A model generated the notes under the pieces. The model was given only the letters and a program-made list of their open reading frames with translations, was not told the origin of the DNA and did not search any database. From Streptomyces sp. 846.5 (GTDB taxonomy: Bacteria; Actinomycetota; Actinomycetes; Streptomycetales; Streptomycetaceae): 64,000 nt of DNA. Shown here in pieces: positions 54,707-62,827 of this stretch. The position numbers and the translations under genes are program-made. Location of the stretch: assembly GCF_004365705.1 (NCBI RefSeq), contig NZ_SOBN01000002.1:744001-808000 (forward strand), read 5' to 3'. The number at the start of each line of letters is the position of its first letter. The first letter of the stretch is position 1.

Positions 54707-55651
54707 TCAGCGCGTCCCCGCGCTGTCGCAACCGATGGTCGCCAGCAACGGAGCGCCACTCGGACGCGCCAGTACTAGGGATGCGCTCAGGCAGCCGCCG
54801 TGCGGGCGGACGGCGTCGGTGTACTCCGGCACCTGGTGGTCGAGGGCCTGGGCGTAACTGCTCGACGTACCGTCACCCGCGGCGACCGAGACAGTGGCCA
54901 CGCGTCCGGTCGGCGCGGCGAGGCCGGCCACGACCCCGGCCGGATACAGGTACGCGCGCGCCCAGCCGGCCCCGCAGTAGGCCGAGTACTTCAGCTCCAG
55001 GGCACCCACCTGGACGCCGTTCAGCATCAGCGGTGTCTTGTCCAGGAGTTGGGCGTCCCGGGTGCACCCGGCCGTGATCGGGCTGGCACCGTCCGCAAAC
55101 GGCTGCGCGGTACTGGGGGTCGCCGCAGGGGTGCTGCCGCTACCGGCAGCTGCCGCCGCCCTCGCCGGGTCGCCCCCGGACAGCGCCACCGATACCGCGT
55201 ACCCGGCGGCGAAGACCACGGCGGCGACCGCCGCAAGCATGGCCCACCTGCGGGTCGCCGCGCCGGTCCGTACGGTTCCGGCCGGGACGGGCTCCGCGGC
55301 GCGTTCCGCCACGAGCTCTCCGGGCACCGCGGCCCCGGCCCGGGCCTGCGCCGCCGCCTCGCGCAGCCGGTCCGTCCAGAGCCCGGGGTCCGCCCCGCAG
55401 GCCGCGGCGAAGCCCCGGACCACCTGCTCGGTCGGCAGCCGCTTCCCGGCAGTGGCGTCGGCCATGGTGGAGACCGAGAAGTGGGCAGTCCGCGCGAGGT
55501 GGCGGAAACTGGGCGACCCGGCCTGCTCGCGCAGCGCCCGCAGGTCCGCCGCGAAGGCCGTGACCGGCCCCGGTGCCGCTCCGACCGCGGTACCCGGATC
55601 GACTCCCTGCGCCCCAGCCGATCCGGCGCCGCCAGCCGCAGAGTTTGTCAT
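54707..55651 (-). CDS. Membrane-bound XRE-like regulator with extracellular DUF2690-like domain
   Basis: A 314-residue protein with three parts. Residues about 30-95 form an HTH-like domain of the kind found in actinobacterial regulators (FAADLRALREQAGSPSFRHLARTAHFSVSTMADATAGKRLP). A membrane segment follows at about 139-163. The outside part from about 190 has four cysteines and the motif LELKYSAYCGAGWARAYLYP, shared with the secreted protein encoded divergently at 55866 (RYSAYCNASWVRI). This topology suggests a one-component sensor linking an external signal to DNA binding, or an anti-sigma-like protein. No signal is known. Confidence 0.85.
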   Translation of the reverse strand: MTNSAAGGAGSAGAQGVDPGTAVGAAPGPVTAFAADLRALREQAGSPSFRHLARTAHFSVSTMADATAGKRLPTEQVVRGFAAACGADPGLWTDRLREAAAQARAGAAVPGELVAERAAEPVPAGTVRTGAATRRWAMLAAVAAVVFAAGYAVSVALSGGDPARAAAAAGSGSTPAATPSTAQPFADGASPITAGCTRDAQLLDKTPLMLNGVQVGALELKYSAYCGAGWARAYLYPAGVVAGLAAPTGRVATVSVAAGDGTSSSYAQALDHQVPEYTDAVRPHGGCLSASLVLARPSGAPLLATIGCDSAGTR

Positions 55652-55865
55652 GTCCCCATAGTGGCAGAGCTCCGCCGCCCTCCACCAGCGTCCAACTCCC
55701 GTCTCCGAACGCCCAGTTCAAAGCCGCCGAACGCAGCCGAACGCAGATTCCGAACGCCCACGCCCTTGGCCCCGCAATGCACCGCCCGCCAGCCTGTGAT
55801 CCGCCCGCCGGACCCGCCGACGGGCACGCCGCGGGCCCGCCCGCGGACCAGGGAGGAGCACACCC
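55652..55865. other. Divergent promoter region between the two DUF2690-like genes
   Basis: A 214-bp gap. Around 55680-55760 the sequence repeats CGAACGCC / CCGAACGCAG-like segments (about four imperfect copies of CGAACGC), which could be direct-repeat binding sites for the HTH protein. GGGAGGAG precedes the gene at 55866. Confidence 0.4.
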
Positions 55866-56315
55866 ATGAAGCCCATCGGACGCCGCCACAGGCGCGGTTT
55901 CGCCGCCGCAGCCGGAACCCTGCTGCTGGCCGCCGGCGGCGTGACCGCCGCCACGCACGCGGCCTCGGCCGCCACCATCCCCGACTGCTACGGCAGCGGG
56001 AACAACAACAGCTCCAGCTGCTACGGCCTCGACCCGATCGCCGAGGCCTGCAGCGGCGACGCGACCACCATCTACTCCCTCAGCACCTCCGTGGGCACCC
56101 TGCAGCACCGCTACAGCGCATACTGCAACGCCTCCTGGGTCCGCATCGTCAGCTCCTCGCCCGGCACCTGGTTCTACATCCAGACCTGCTACGACTCCTA
56201 CCTGCAGAGCTACAACGTCCCCAGCGGCTCCACCACCGGCTACTCGAACATGGTCCCCGGCAAGGGCGCGACGACGACCCGCGTCGGCGACTCGGTCAAC
56301 CACGGCCCCTGCTGA
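55866..56315 (+). CDS. Secreted DUF2690-like small protein
   Basis: A 149-residue exported protein. The signal peptide is about residues 1-36 (RRHRRGF, Ala-rich core, ASAAT). The mature part has six or more cysteines (PDCYGS, SSCYGLDP, AEACSGD, SAYCNASW, IQTCYDS and a final C), probably disulfide-bonded, and the block LQHRYSAYCNASWVRI that matches the outer domain of the divergently encoded membrane regulator. GGAGGAG lies 6-7 bases before the start. Function unknown; it could be a ligand, decoy or surface binding protein of that system. A terminator follows at 56333. Confidence 0.82.
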   Translation: MKPIGRRHRRGFAAAAGTLLLAAGGVTAATHAASAATIPDCYGSGNNNSSSCYGLDPIAEACSGDATTIYSLSTSVGTLQHRYSAYCNASWVRIVSSSPGTWFYIQTCYDSYLQSYNVPSGSTTGYSNMVPGKGATTTRVGDSVNHGPC

Positions 56316-56332
56316 CCCGCCGTCAGCCGCCC

Positions 56333-56362
56333 GGCGGTTCGCCCACTCCCGGGCGAACCGCC
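56333..56362. terminator. Bidirectional terminator between the DUF2690-like and sigma factor genes
   Basis: A perfect 12-bp stem GGCGGTTCGCCC/GGGCGAACCGCC with a six-base loop lies between the convergent stops at 56315 and 56372. Confidence 0.75.
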
Positions 56363-56371
56363 CCGTTGCCC

Positions 56372-57415
56372 TCAGGTCTGCTTCGCATCGAGGCAGTCCC
56401 GGAACAACGCCGGGAAACCGAAGGCCGGGACCAGGGCCGGATCCCCGAACGAGACGACTCCGACGACTCCGTCGGCACGGACGGAGAGCACCACCACACC
56501 GTACGCCCGGTGGACACCGTCCGGGTCCCGGCGGTAGCCGATGGCGGCGGGCTGCCCGTTGGCGCCGGTCGGCAGCATGCGCCAGTCGCCGGGCGCCCCC
56601 AGGATCTGCCCGCTGAGGAAGGACACACAGGTGCGGCGTCCGGCGAACCAGGTCCGGAACGGCGTGGCCTCCAGCGTGGCCTCCTGGCAGAGGAGCTTCT
56701 CGAGCAGCAGCGTGTCGGCATTCTGGAAGGCCGCGATGTACAGATCAAGGAGCGCGCGGGCCGCCGGTTCGGCGACCTCGGCGACGGAATCGGCTGCCAC
56801 GTCCAACTCCCGGAGCCGGGCGCGGGCACGTTGAAGCGTGCTCTTGACCGCCTCCGTGGTGATGCCGAACATGTCGGCCACCTCGGCCGCCGGGAACGCC
56901 AGTACGTCACGCAGGATCAGCACGGCCCGCTGCCTGCCCGGCAGGTACTGCCAGCTGGCAACGAGCGCCAGCCGCAGGCTCTCCCGCTCGATGACGATGT
57001 TCTCGGGATCGTCCGAGTCGGGCGCCACCAGCACATCGGGAAGCGGCTGCAGCCAGGCGGTCTCCGACTCCGCCGGCCGTGCGGCGGCGTCGGGGTCCGC
57101 TTCTGGAGCTCCGAGGCCGGAGGGCAGGACCCGGCGGCTGTGGTGCTCCAACGCCGTCAGGCAGGCATTCGTGGCGATGCGGTAGAGCCAGGTGCGCACG
57201 GATGACCGGCGTTCAAAGGCGGAGTAGCCACGCCAGGCGCGCACATAGGTCTCCTGCACCAGATCCTCGGCGTCCTGCACCGACCCGAGCATGCGATAGC
57301 AGTGCGCCAGCAGTTCTCGCCGGAACGGCTCGGTCTCCCTGACGAATGTCTCGTCGTCCGGCAATGCGGCTCCCTGCGCATAGGTGTCCGACGGTCGGAC
57401 TTCAGTCCCGGTCAC
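56372..57415 (-). CDS. ECF RNA polymerase sigma factor with SnoaL-like C-terminal domain
   Basis: A 347-residue sigma-70 family factor. Region 2 is at about 30-95 (LLAHCYRMLGSVQDAEDLVQETYVRAWRG) and region 4 at about 155-205 (PGRQRAVLILRDVLAFPAAEVADMFGITTEAVKSTLQRARARL). A C-terminal SnoaL/NTF2-like domain follows (about 225-340), as in ECF groups that regulate themselves without a classical anti-sigma. The GTG ending at 57415 overlaps the stop of the upstream DinB-like gene (GTGA), so translation is coupled. The regulon is unknown. Confidence 0.92.
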   Translation of the reverse strand: MTGTEVRPSDTYAQGAALPDDETFVRETEPFRRELLAHCYRMLGSVQDAEDLVQETYVRAWRGYSAFERRSSVRTWLYRIATNACLTALEHHSRRVLPSGLGAPEADPDAAARPAESETAWLQPLPDVLVAPDSDDPENIVIERESLRLALVASWQYLPGRQRAVLILRDVLAFPAAEVADMFGITTEAVKSTLQRARARLRELDVAADSVAEVAEPAARALLDLYIAAFQNADTLLLEKLLCQEATLEATPFRTWFAGRRTCVSFLSGQILGAPGDWRMLPTGANGQPAAIGYRRDPDGVHRAYGVVVLSVRADGVVGVVSFGDPALVPAFGFPALFRDCLDAKQT

Positions 57416-57975
57416 ACCGCGCGGCCGAGGAACGCCGCCAGCCGGTCGGCCGGGCCGGCGGTGGCAGGGGCGGGCAGTTCGGGCCCAAATGGGGCCGCGC
57501 CGTCCGGTCCACGGTAAGCCTCGGAGACCGTCTTCTGCGTCATGGCCAACAGCTCGTCCGCGAGTCCGGGATCCAGGTCGGTAGGCAGCCCGATCGCCCG
57601 GGCGAGGTCCCATCCGTGCATGAACTGGTCCGTTGCGGCGATTCCCAGCAGTTCGGCGCCGGAGAACTCACCGAACGGGAGCCGCACCACCGCCTCAAGG
57701 ACGCCCTCGGCTCCAAACGCGGCGAGCGCGATCCGGGCGCACTCGTCATAGCTCGCCGCGAAGTCACCGGAGGCAAAATCCACGTCGCCGCTCTCAGTGC
57801 CCACGCCGATGGACGCCGTCGCCCAGTGGGCCGAACTGATGACATGGTTGACCACGGCGCGCACATCCCAGGAAGCGCACGGCGTGCGCTCGCCCAGCTG
57901 ACCAGGGCGGACTTGGGCCAGGACGGATCGGGTGCTCGCGAATGCCCGGTCGAGTGGGCTGGTGGCAGGGTTCAT
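57412..57975 (-). CDS. DinB/maleylpyruvate isomerase-like (TIGR03086-type) metal-binding protein
   Basis: A 187-residue four-helix-bundle protein. Candidate metal ligands are His in VVNHVISSAHW (about residue 43) and His in TDQFMHGWDLARAIG (about 120), placed as in the TIGR03086 family. Members include mycothiol-dependent enzymes, but the activity here is unknown. Its stop overlaps the start of the ECF sigma gene, so the two are co-expressed; that link suggests a role in the stress response driven by the sigma factor or in sensing for it. Confidence 0.88.
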   Translation of the reverse strand: MNPATSPLDRAFASTRSVLAQVRPGQLGERTPCASWDVRAVVNHVISSAHWATASIGVGTESGDVDFASGDFAASYDECARIALAAFGAEGVLEAVVRLPFGEFSGAELLGIAATDQFMHGWDLARAIGLPTDLDPGLADELLAMTQKTVSEAYRGPDGAAPFGPELPAPATAGPADRLAAFLGRAV

Positions 57976-58095
57976 GGTGTCGCCTCCGTCGGTCGTGGTA
58001 GCTCTGTCTCTACCTGTGCAGACCGAGGGGAGCCGACAAAGGAATCGGATGGGTCGGACGGGGCCTCCGCCGGTTCCTGGCGGAGGCCCCGTGCG

Positions 58096-58464
58096 TCAGG
58101 CCGGGACGGCGACCAGGAAGTACTCGCGGCCGGCGCTGTCCCGTACCCGGAGCGGTGTCCCCGGGAGCGAGCTGAACACCGCCGCGGTGACCTGCTCCGG
58201 GTCGTCCGCGGCGGTGAGCGGTGGGCGCAGGGCGGCCCGGACCGCTGCCCTGGTCTCCGGGGAGAGCGGGCGGGACTGCTTCTTGTCCCGGACCAGTTGG
58301 GCGAGCCCGGCCATCTGGACGTCCGACAGGTCCGAGGACAGCCCCAGGGCGACGGCCCTGGCGGCGATGGTGGCCGTCAGCGCGGACCGGTTGAACTCGT
58401 GGCACACCTCGCTGGGGGTGTTGGGCGGCAGGAAGTGGCGGGCGGTGCCGATGTCGGTCTTCAA
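58096..58464 (-). CDS. Hypothetical protein, conserved-looking
   Basis: A 122-residue soluble protein with no family I recognise. It has a balanced composition and normal actinobacterial third-position GC, supporting coding status. The middle (ALTATIAARAVALGLSSDLSDVQMAGLAQLVRDKKQSRPLSPETRAAVRAAL) looks helical; the end (TPLRVRDSAGREYFLVAVPA) looks like beta strands. No signal peptide or membrane segment. It stands alone. Confidence 0.6.
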   Translation of the reverse strand: MKTDIGTARHFLPPNTPSEVCHEFNRSALTATIAARAVALGLSSDLSDVQMAGLAQLVRDKKQSRPLSPETRAAVRAALRPPLTAADDPEQVTAAVFSSLPGTPLRVRDSAGREYFLVAVPA

Positions 58465-58575
58465 CGTGGCCTCCGTGATGGCTGAAGCGGCTTTCTCGCT
58501 CTCCTATTGTCGCGCGGGGCACTGACAATCCGGCCTGGTCACAGGCCGGTTGACGGTTCGCCGGCAGCCGGCGGG

Positions 58576-59631
58576 TCAGCGGCCCCAGATCCGCTCCCCG
58601 TAGTCCAGGAAGTTCCTGCCCATGATCTTCTCGATGCGGTCGGAACGGTAGCCGCGCTGTTCCAGCAGCCGGATCAGCTCGCGGAACTGGTCCACGCCGC
58701 GCAGGTCGACGACGAAGGGGAAGCTGTCGCTGCGCTCCCCCGCGGCGCCCACGCCGGCCTGGCGGCGGAGCGCGACGTGTTCGGCGAGGGTGGCCCGGTA
58801 GGCGTCGAGGTCGTCGATCGCGGTGACCGGGCCGTCCGTGCCGATGCCGACGTGGTCCTCGCCGCAGACCTTGACCGCATGGTCGATGTGCTCGACGACG
58901 TCGGCGGCGCGGGCGTGCCCGCTGGTGTTCAGGAAAGGCATGAAGTAGATCCCGACGAAGCCGCCGCGCGAGGCCACCAGGCGCAGTTCCTCGTCGGTCT
59001 TGTTGCGCGGCAGATCGGCCAGGGCCCGGCAGCCGGTGTGGTTGATCGAGACCGGCTGCCGGGAGATCCGGGCGGCCTCCAGGCAGGTGTTCTCGCCGCT
59101 GTGGGAGAGATCGACCATGATCCGGTGGTCGTTCAGGGCACCCACCACCTGTCGGCCGAAGGGGGTCAGCCCCCGGTTCTGCGGGGCCATGGAGCCGTCG
59201 CCGAGGTGGTTGGCCTGGTTGTAGGTCAGCTGGACGACCCGCACGCCCCGTTCCGCGAAGGTGGCGACCCGGCCGAGGTCCTCGCCGACCGCCACGGCGT
59301 TCTGGAAGCCGTAGACGATGCCGATCCGGTCCTCCTCCCCGGCCCTGCGGAGGTCCGCCGCCGTGCGGATCAGGGTCAGGTCACCGGAGTTGTCGCGGAT
59401 GATCGAGTCCCAGACGTCGATCTCGTGGAGGGTGTGCTGGTACGGCTCCAGGTCGCCCATGGTGTAGCCGAGGGTGATGTTGACGGCGGTCAGACCGGAG
59501 GCGTGGGCGTCGGCCAGGGTGCGGGCGTCGATGGTCAGTTCGTCGCTGCCCTGGACCAGCTTGCCCGCCGAGGCCGCCGACAGGGCGGCGTTGGGGTTGT
59601 CGAGGATCCCCAGGGCGTTGATGATCATCAT
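58576..59631 (-). CDS. M19-like (membrane dipeptidase family) protein lacking the usual HxD
   Basis: A 351-residue TIM-barrel protein similar to renal dipeptidase. Several signatures are present: VDLSHSGENT (H177), SINHTGCRAL (H198), RNKTDEEL and DHVGIGTD (D266). The N-terminal HxD metal motif of M19 enzymes is replaced by INALGILDN, and the bridging-glutamate region reads YGFQN (107-111), so the binuclear zinc site seems incomplete. It may be a divergent amidohydrolase or have another activity. Its ATG overlaps the stop of the amidohydrolase gene by 4 bp, indicating a shared pathway. Confidence 0.85.
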   Translation of the reverse strand: MMIINALGILDNPNAALSAASAGKLVQGSDELTIDARTLADAHASGLTAVNITLGYTMGDLEPYQHTLHEIDVWDSIIRDNSGDLTLIRTAADLRRAGEEDRIGIVYGFQNAVAVGEDLGRVATFAERGVRVVQLTYNQANHLGDGSMAPQNRGLTPFGRQVVGALNDHRIMVDLSHSGENTCLEAARISRQPVSINHTGCRALADLPRNKTDEELRLVASRGGFVGIYFMPFLNTSGHARAADVVEHIDHAVKVCGEDHVGIGTDGPVTAIDDLDAYRATLAEHVALRRQAGVGAAGERSDSFPFVVDLRGVDQFRELIRLLEQRGYRSDRIEKIMGRNFLDYGERIWGR

Positions 59632-60980
59632 CGGTCGGCCTGTCCTTTCGCGTCCTGCTCGGCTCGGTCATCGCACCGGTCGTCGCTGCGGTAGTCGCTC
59701 CGGTCGAGGCGTCGGCCGCGCTTGACGGTGCAGACGACGGTGCGGAGGTTGTCGATGTCCGCCAGCGGATCCCGCGCCAGTACGGCGAAGTTGGCGAGCT
59801 TGCCCGCCTCGACGGTTCCCATGGACGCTTCCGCGCCCATGCTCGCCGCCCCGACCTGGGTGGCGCAGCGGATCGCCTCCGCGGCAGGGATGCCGCACCG
59901 CCGTACCAGGTAGGCCAGTTCGTCGAAGAGCGCCGGATACGGGTGTTCCGGGGCGGTCTCGTAGTCGGTGCCGGCCGAGACCGGCACCCCCGCGCGGTAG
60001 GCCTGGGCGGTGAGTTGCGCCGAGAGTGCGTCATTGCGGCGGGCCCGCTCGCGCCCCTCCTCGTCCTCGGCCTCGCCCTCCATCCAGGTCCACATGCTCG
60101 CGGTCGCGTCCAGCACGGTGTCGCGCTCCCGCATCTGCGCGAAGAGCGACTCCAGCACCGGGTCGTCACCGGCGGCGAACCTGGCGTGGTCGACCGGCGG
60201 CTTGTCCCGGTAGCTGGTCAGCGGCTGCTCGGCGGCCTCGTGGACGAGGAGGGTGACGTGCGAGACGGCGTCCACCCCGGCGGCGACCACCTCTCCGGGC
60301 CGGGCCGGGAAGACCGCTCCGTGTGCCCACACCTGGATCCCCTGGCGCCGGGCCTCCGCGGTGATCGCCGCGACCGTGGCGCCGGGCAGGTCCGCGTAGA
60401 CCTTGATCGCGGTGGCGTGCGTGCCCCGGGCCATGGCGACGGCCAGCGGCAGGTCGGTGGACTCGGTGACCGCCTGCATCCAGGGCACGGTGCCGGGGAT
60501 CTCGCCCTGCGACACCTGCCAGGTGCGCGGGTCCTCGAAGAAGCCGGGTCCGGCCATCAGCGCCGCGTAGTGGATGTCGGGGCCGGGGATCTCGCCGACC
60601 CGGGCCGCGCGGGCCAGGTCGCCGACCTGGCGCAGGTCGTCGGCCATGTCCCGGATCGCGGTGATGCCGCTGTAGACGTGCCGGCGCAGCACGGACTCGG
60701 CCAGCGGCCGGTCCGGCGGCGTGGCGATGTGCTGGTGGGAGTCGATCAGACCGGGGATGACGAACCGTCCGCTGAGGTCGACGACCTCCGCTCCCGGATG
60801 GTCGGGGACCTCGGCGTCCGGGGCCACGGTCCGGATCCCGGATCCGTCCACGACGATCGTCGTCGCGCCCCGGGCCGGGCCGCCGGTCCCGTCCAGCAGC
60901 GTCGCGCCGCGGTAGACCACGACCGCGCCCGGCGCGGGCGGCGCGAAGGGAGTCGCAGCTCCGGGGACGTCCTGGCCCAT
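59628..60980 (-). CDS. Amidohydrolase (imidazolonepropionase/prolidase-like)
   Basis: A 450-residue metal-dependent hydrolase of the amidohydrolase superfamily, cytoplasmic. It has the HxH motif in DSHQHIA (H82, H84), Lys in TAIKVYADL, His in VWAHGAV and VSHVTLLV, and Asp in SAGTDYE, a complete binuclear set. A typical C terminus (GTVEAGKLANFAVLARDPLADI) follows. The start is the ATG ending at 60980. It is divergent from the IclR gene (83-bp gap) and coupled to the M19-like gene. The substrate (cyclic amide, dipeptide or lactam) is unknown. Confidence 0.9.
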   Translation of the reverse strand: MGQDVPGAATPFAPPAPGAVVVYRGATLLDGTGGPARGATTIVVDGSGIRTVAPDAEVPDHPGAEVVDLSGRFVIPGLIDSHQHIATPPDRPLAESVLRRHVYSGITAIRDMADDLRQVGDLARAARVGEIPGPDIHYAALMAGPGFFEDPRTWQVSQGEIPGTVPWMQAVTESTDLPLAVAMARGTHATAIKVYADLPGATVAAITAEARRQGIQVWAHGAVFPARPGEVVAAGVDAVSHVTLLVHEAAEQPLTSYRDKPPVDHARFAAGDDPVLESLFAQMRERDTVLDATASMWTWMEGEAEDEEGRERARRNDALSAQLTAQAYRAGVPVSAGTDYETAPEHPYPALFDELAYLVRRCGIPAAEAIRCATQVGAASMGAEASMGTVEAGKLANFAVLARDPLADIDNLRTVVCTVKRGRRLDRSDYRSDDRCDDRAEQDAKGQADR

Positions 60981-61017
60981 CGTTCCGGCTCCCTTGTTAC
61001 GGTAGGCACAACACATG

Positions 61018-61025
61018 TTGCGCAA
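61018..61025. promoter_or_regulatory. Small palindrome in the IclR/amidohydrolase divergent promoter
   Basis: TTGCGCAA is a perfect 8-bp palindrome in an AT-richer stretch (about 60995-61045) of the divergent gap. IclR regulators bind short palindromes of this kind, but the assignment is by position only. Confidence 0.4.
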
Positions 61026-61063
61026 GGGGTAATATGTGAGACCGTACCTCACCCGGATCAAGC

Positions 61064-61855
61064 ATGAAAGGCACGGTGGGCATGGCGAGTACCGCTCGTT
61101 CCGCGATCGACAAGGCACTGGACCTGGTCGAGGCGGTCGCGCGCGCGGACCGGCCGCTGCGGCTGAGCGAGCTCGCCGAGGCGGTCGACCTGCACCGCGC
61201 CACGGCGTACCGGGTGCTGCTGGAACTCGTCCGCCGCGGCTGGGTGCTGCGCACCGGCGACCACTACCTGCCCGGGGTCGCGGTGCTCCGGCTGTCCTCC
61301 TCGGCCGGCGTCAACTCGCTGGCCGCGCTGGGCCGTCCGGTGCTGGAGGCGCTCTGCGAGCGGACCGGCATGATGGTCAATCTGCAGGTGCTGGAGGCGG
61401 ACCACTCCCGGGTGGTCGACGTGGTCCGGCCGGAGCGGCTGGAGATGATCGCCGACCTGCTGGGCGAGGAGCTGCCGGTGCACCGGTTCGCCGGACCGCT
61501 CGCCCTGGTCGCGCTGCTGGGCCCGGACCGGCGCGCCCCCTACCTGCGCGCGGCCGAACAGGCCGGATACCCGTTGGACGGCGAGGACGGCCTGCTGGCC
61601 GACCTGGAGCAGGTCGAACGCACCGGCTTCGCCCTGGAGCACGGCCGCAACCAGAAGCCGATCGCCTCCATGAGCCGGGCGGTGGCCTCCGCCAAGGGGG
61701 CGCCGATCTGCGCGCTGACGATCGTGGGGCTCGACGCCGAGTTCGACCGGCCGCAGCTGACCCGGCTCGAACAGCTACTGCTGGAGGCAACCATGGAGCT
61801 GCAGACCGCCCTGACCACGACGCCATCCCCCCGGCCCCCAGCGGTGCGCGCATGA
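61064..61855 (+). CDS. IclR-family transcriptional regulator
   Basis: A 263-residue regulator. The winged HTH is at about 10-75 (SAIDKALDLVEAVARADRPLRLSELAEAVDLHRATAYRVL) and the GAF-like IclR effector domain at 85-245. A second ATG at 61082 (MASTARSAIDK) is an alternative start. Its stop overlaps the ATG of the ornithine cyclodeaminase-like gene (ATGA at 61852). It is divergent from the amidohydrolase, so the 83-bp gap with an inverted TTGCGCAA at 61018-61025 is the likely control site for both arms. Confidence 0.92.
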   Translation: MKGTVGMASTARSAIDKALDLVEAVARADRPLRLSELAEAVDLHRATAYRVLLELVRRGWVLRTGDHYLPGVAVLRLSSSAGVNSLAALGRPVLEALCERTGMMVNLQVLEADHSRVVDVVRPERLEMIADLLGEELPVHRFAGPLALVALLGPDRRAPYLRAAEQAGYPLDGEDGLLADLEQVERTGFALEHGRNQKPIASMSRAVASAKGAPICALTIVGLDAEFDRPQLTRLEQLLLEATMELQTALTTTPSPRPPAVRA

Positions 61856-62805
61856 GCGGGGTCCTGGTGCTGGACCGCGCCCAGACCCGGGCCGCGCTCA
61901 TCGCGCTCGATCCGGAGCGGTTGATGGCCGCCGTCGCCCAGGCGCTGGTGGCGATCGGCCGGGGCCGGGCCTCGGCGCCCCCGCGCATCGCCGCGCTGGC
62001 CCCGGCCGGCCTGCTTGGCGCGATGCCCGCCCATGTGCCCGGTCTGGGGCTGGCCGCCAAGCTGGTGTCGGTGTTCGCCGATCCGGACCGGCCCGGCCGC
62101 AGCGCGCACCGGGGCGTCGTGGCGCTCTTCGACGAGCAGGACGGACGGCCGCTGGCCCTGATGGATGCCGAATCCGTCACCGCCTGCCGTACCGCCGCGA
62201 CGGCGACGCACAGCATCCGCGCGCTGGCCCGACCGCGGCCGGCCCGGATCGCCGTCATCGGTTCGGGCGCCCAGGCCGAGGCGCAGGTCGCCCTTCTCGC
62301 AGCGATACAGGGCGGCGTCCCGGTCGTGGTGGGCGCACGCGACCTCGGACGCGCCCGGCGCACGGCGCAGTTGCACCCGCATGCCACGGCCGACACCATC
62401 GCAGCCGCGGTCGAGGGCGCCGATGTCGTCCTCTGCTGCACCGGCGCCCGGACGCCGGTGCTCAGCCGTTCGCAGCTGGCCCCCGGCGCGCACCTCAGCT
62501 CGGTCGGCGGATCGTCCGGCCCCGAGATCGACACGGACACCGTCCAGGACAGCTCCCTGTTCGTCGAATGGGACGGAGCGCACGCGAGCCCACCGCCCGC
62601 CGGCGCTCATGAGCTGCAGGGACTGGCTCCGCACCGGGCGGTCCTGCTCGGCGAGGTGCTGGACGGCCGGCATCCCGGCCGCCGGAGCCCCGACGAGCTG
62701 ACGGTGTTCAAGTCCACCGGCCATGCCGCTCTCGACGTCGCGGCGGCCTCGGTGGTGCACACCTACGCCCGCACCCACGGGCTGGGGACCGTCATCGATC
62801 TCTGA
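61852..62805 (+). CDS. Ornithine cyclodeaminase / mu-crystallin family protein
   Basis: A 317-residue NAD(P)-binding enzyme of the OCD/mu-crystallin family, whose members deaminate ornithine, make or reduce imino acids, or act as alanine dehydrogenases. The Rossmann motif is AVIGSGAQAEAQVALL (about 135-150); the active-site region has AAKLVSVF with the conserved Lys and ESVTACRTAATATHSIRAL. Translation is coupled to the IclR gene upstream. It fits a pathway in which hydrolases release an amino or imino acid that is then processed here. Confidence 0.9.
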   Translation: MSGVLVLDRAQTRAALIALDPERLMAAVAQALVAIGRGRASAPPRIAALAPAGLLGAMPAHVPGLGLAAKLVSVFADPDRPGRSAHRGVVALFDEQDGRPLALMDAESVTACRTAATATHSIRALARPRPARIAVIGSGAQAEAQVALLAAIQGGVPVVVGARDLGRARRTAQLHPHATADTIAAAVEGADVVLCCTGARTPVLSRSQLAPGAHLSSVGGSSGPEIDTDTVQDSSLFVEWDGAHASPPPAGAHELQGLAPHRAVLLGEVLDGRHPGRRSPDELTVFKSTGHAALDVAAASVVHTYARTHGLGTVIDL

Positions 62806-62827
62806 CGGCGTCGTCTAGGGTGCGGAC

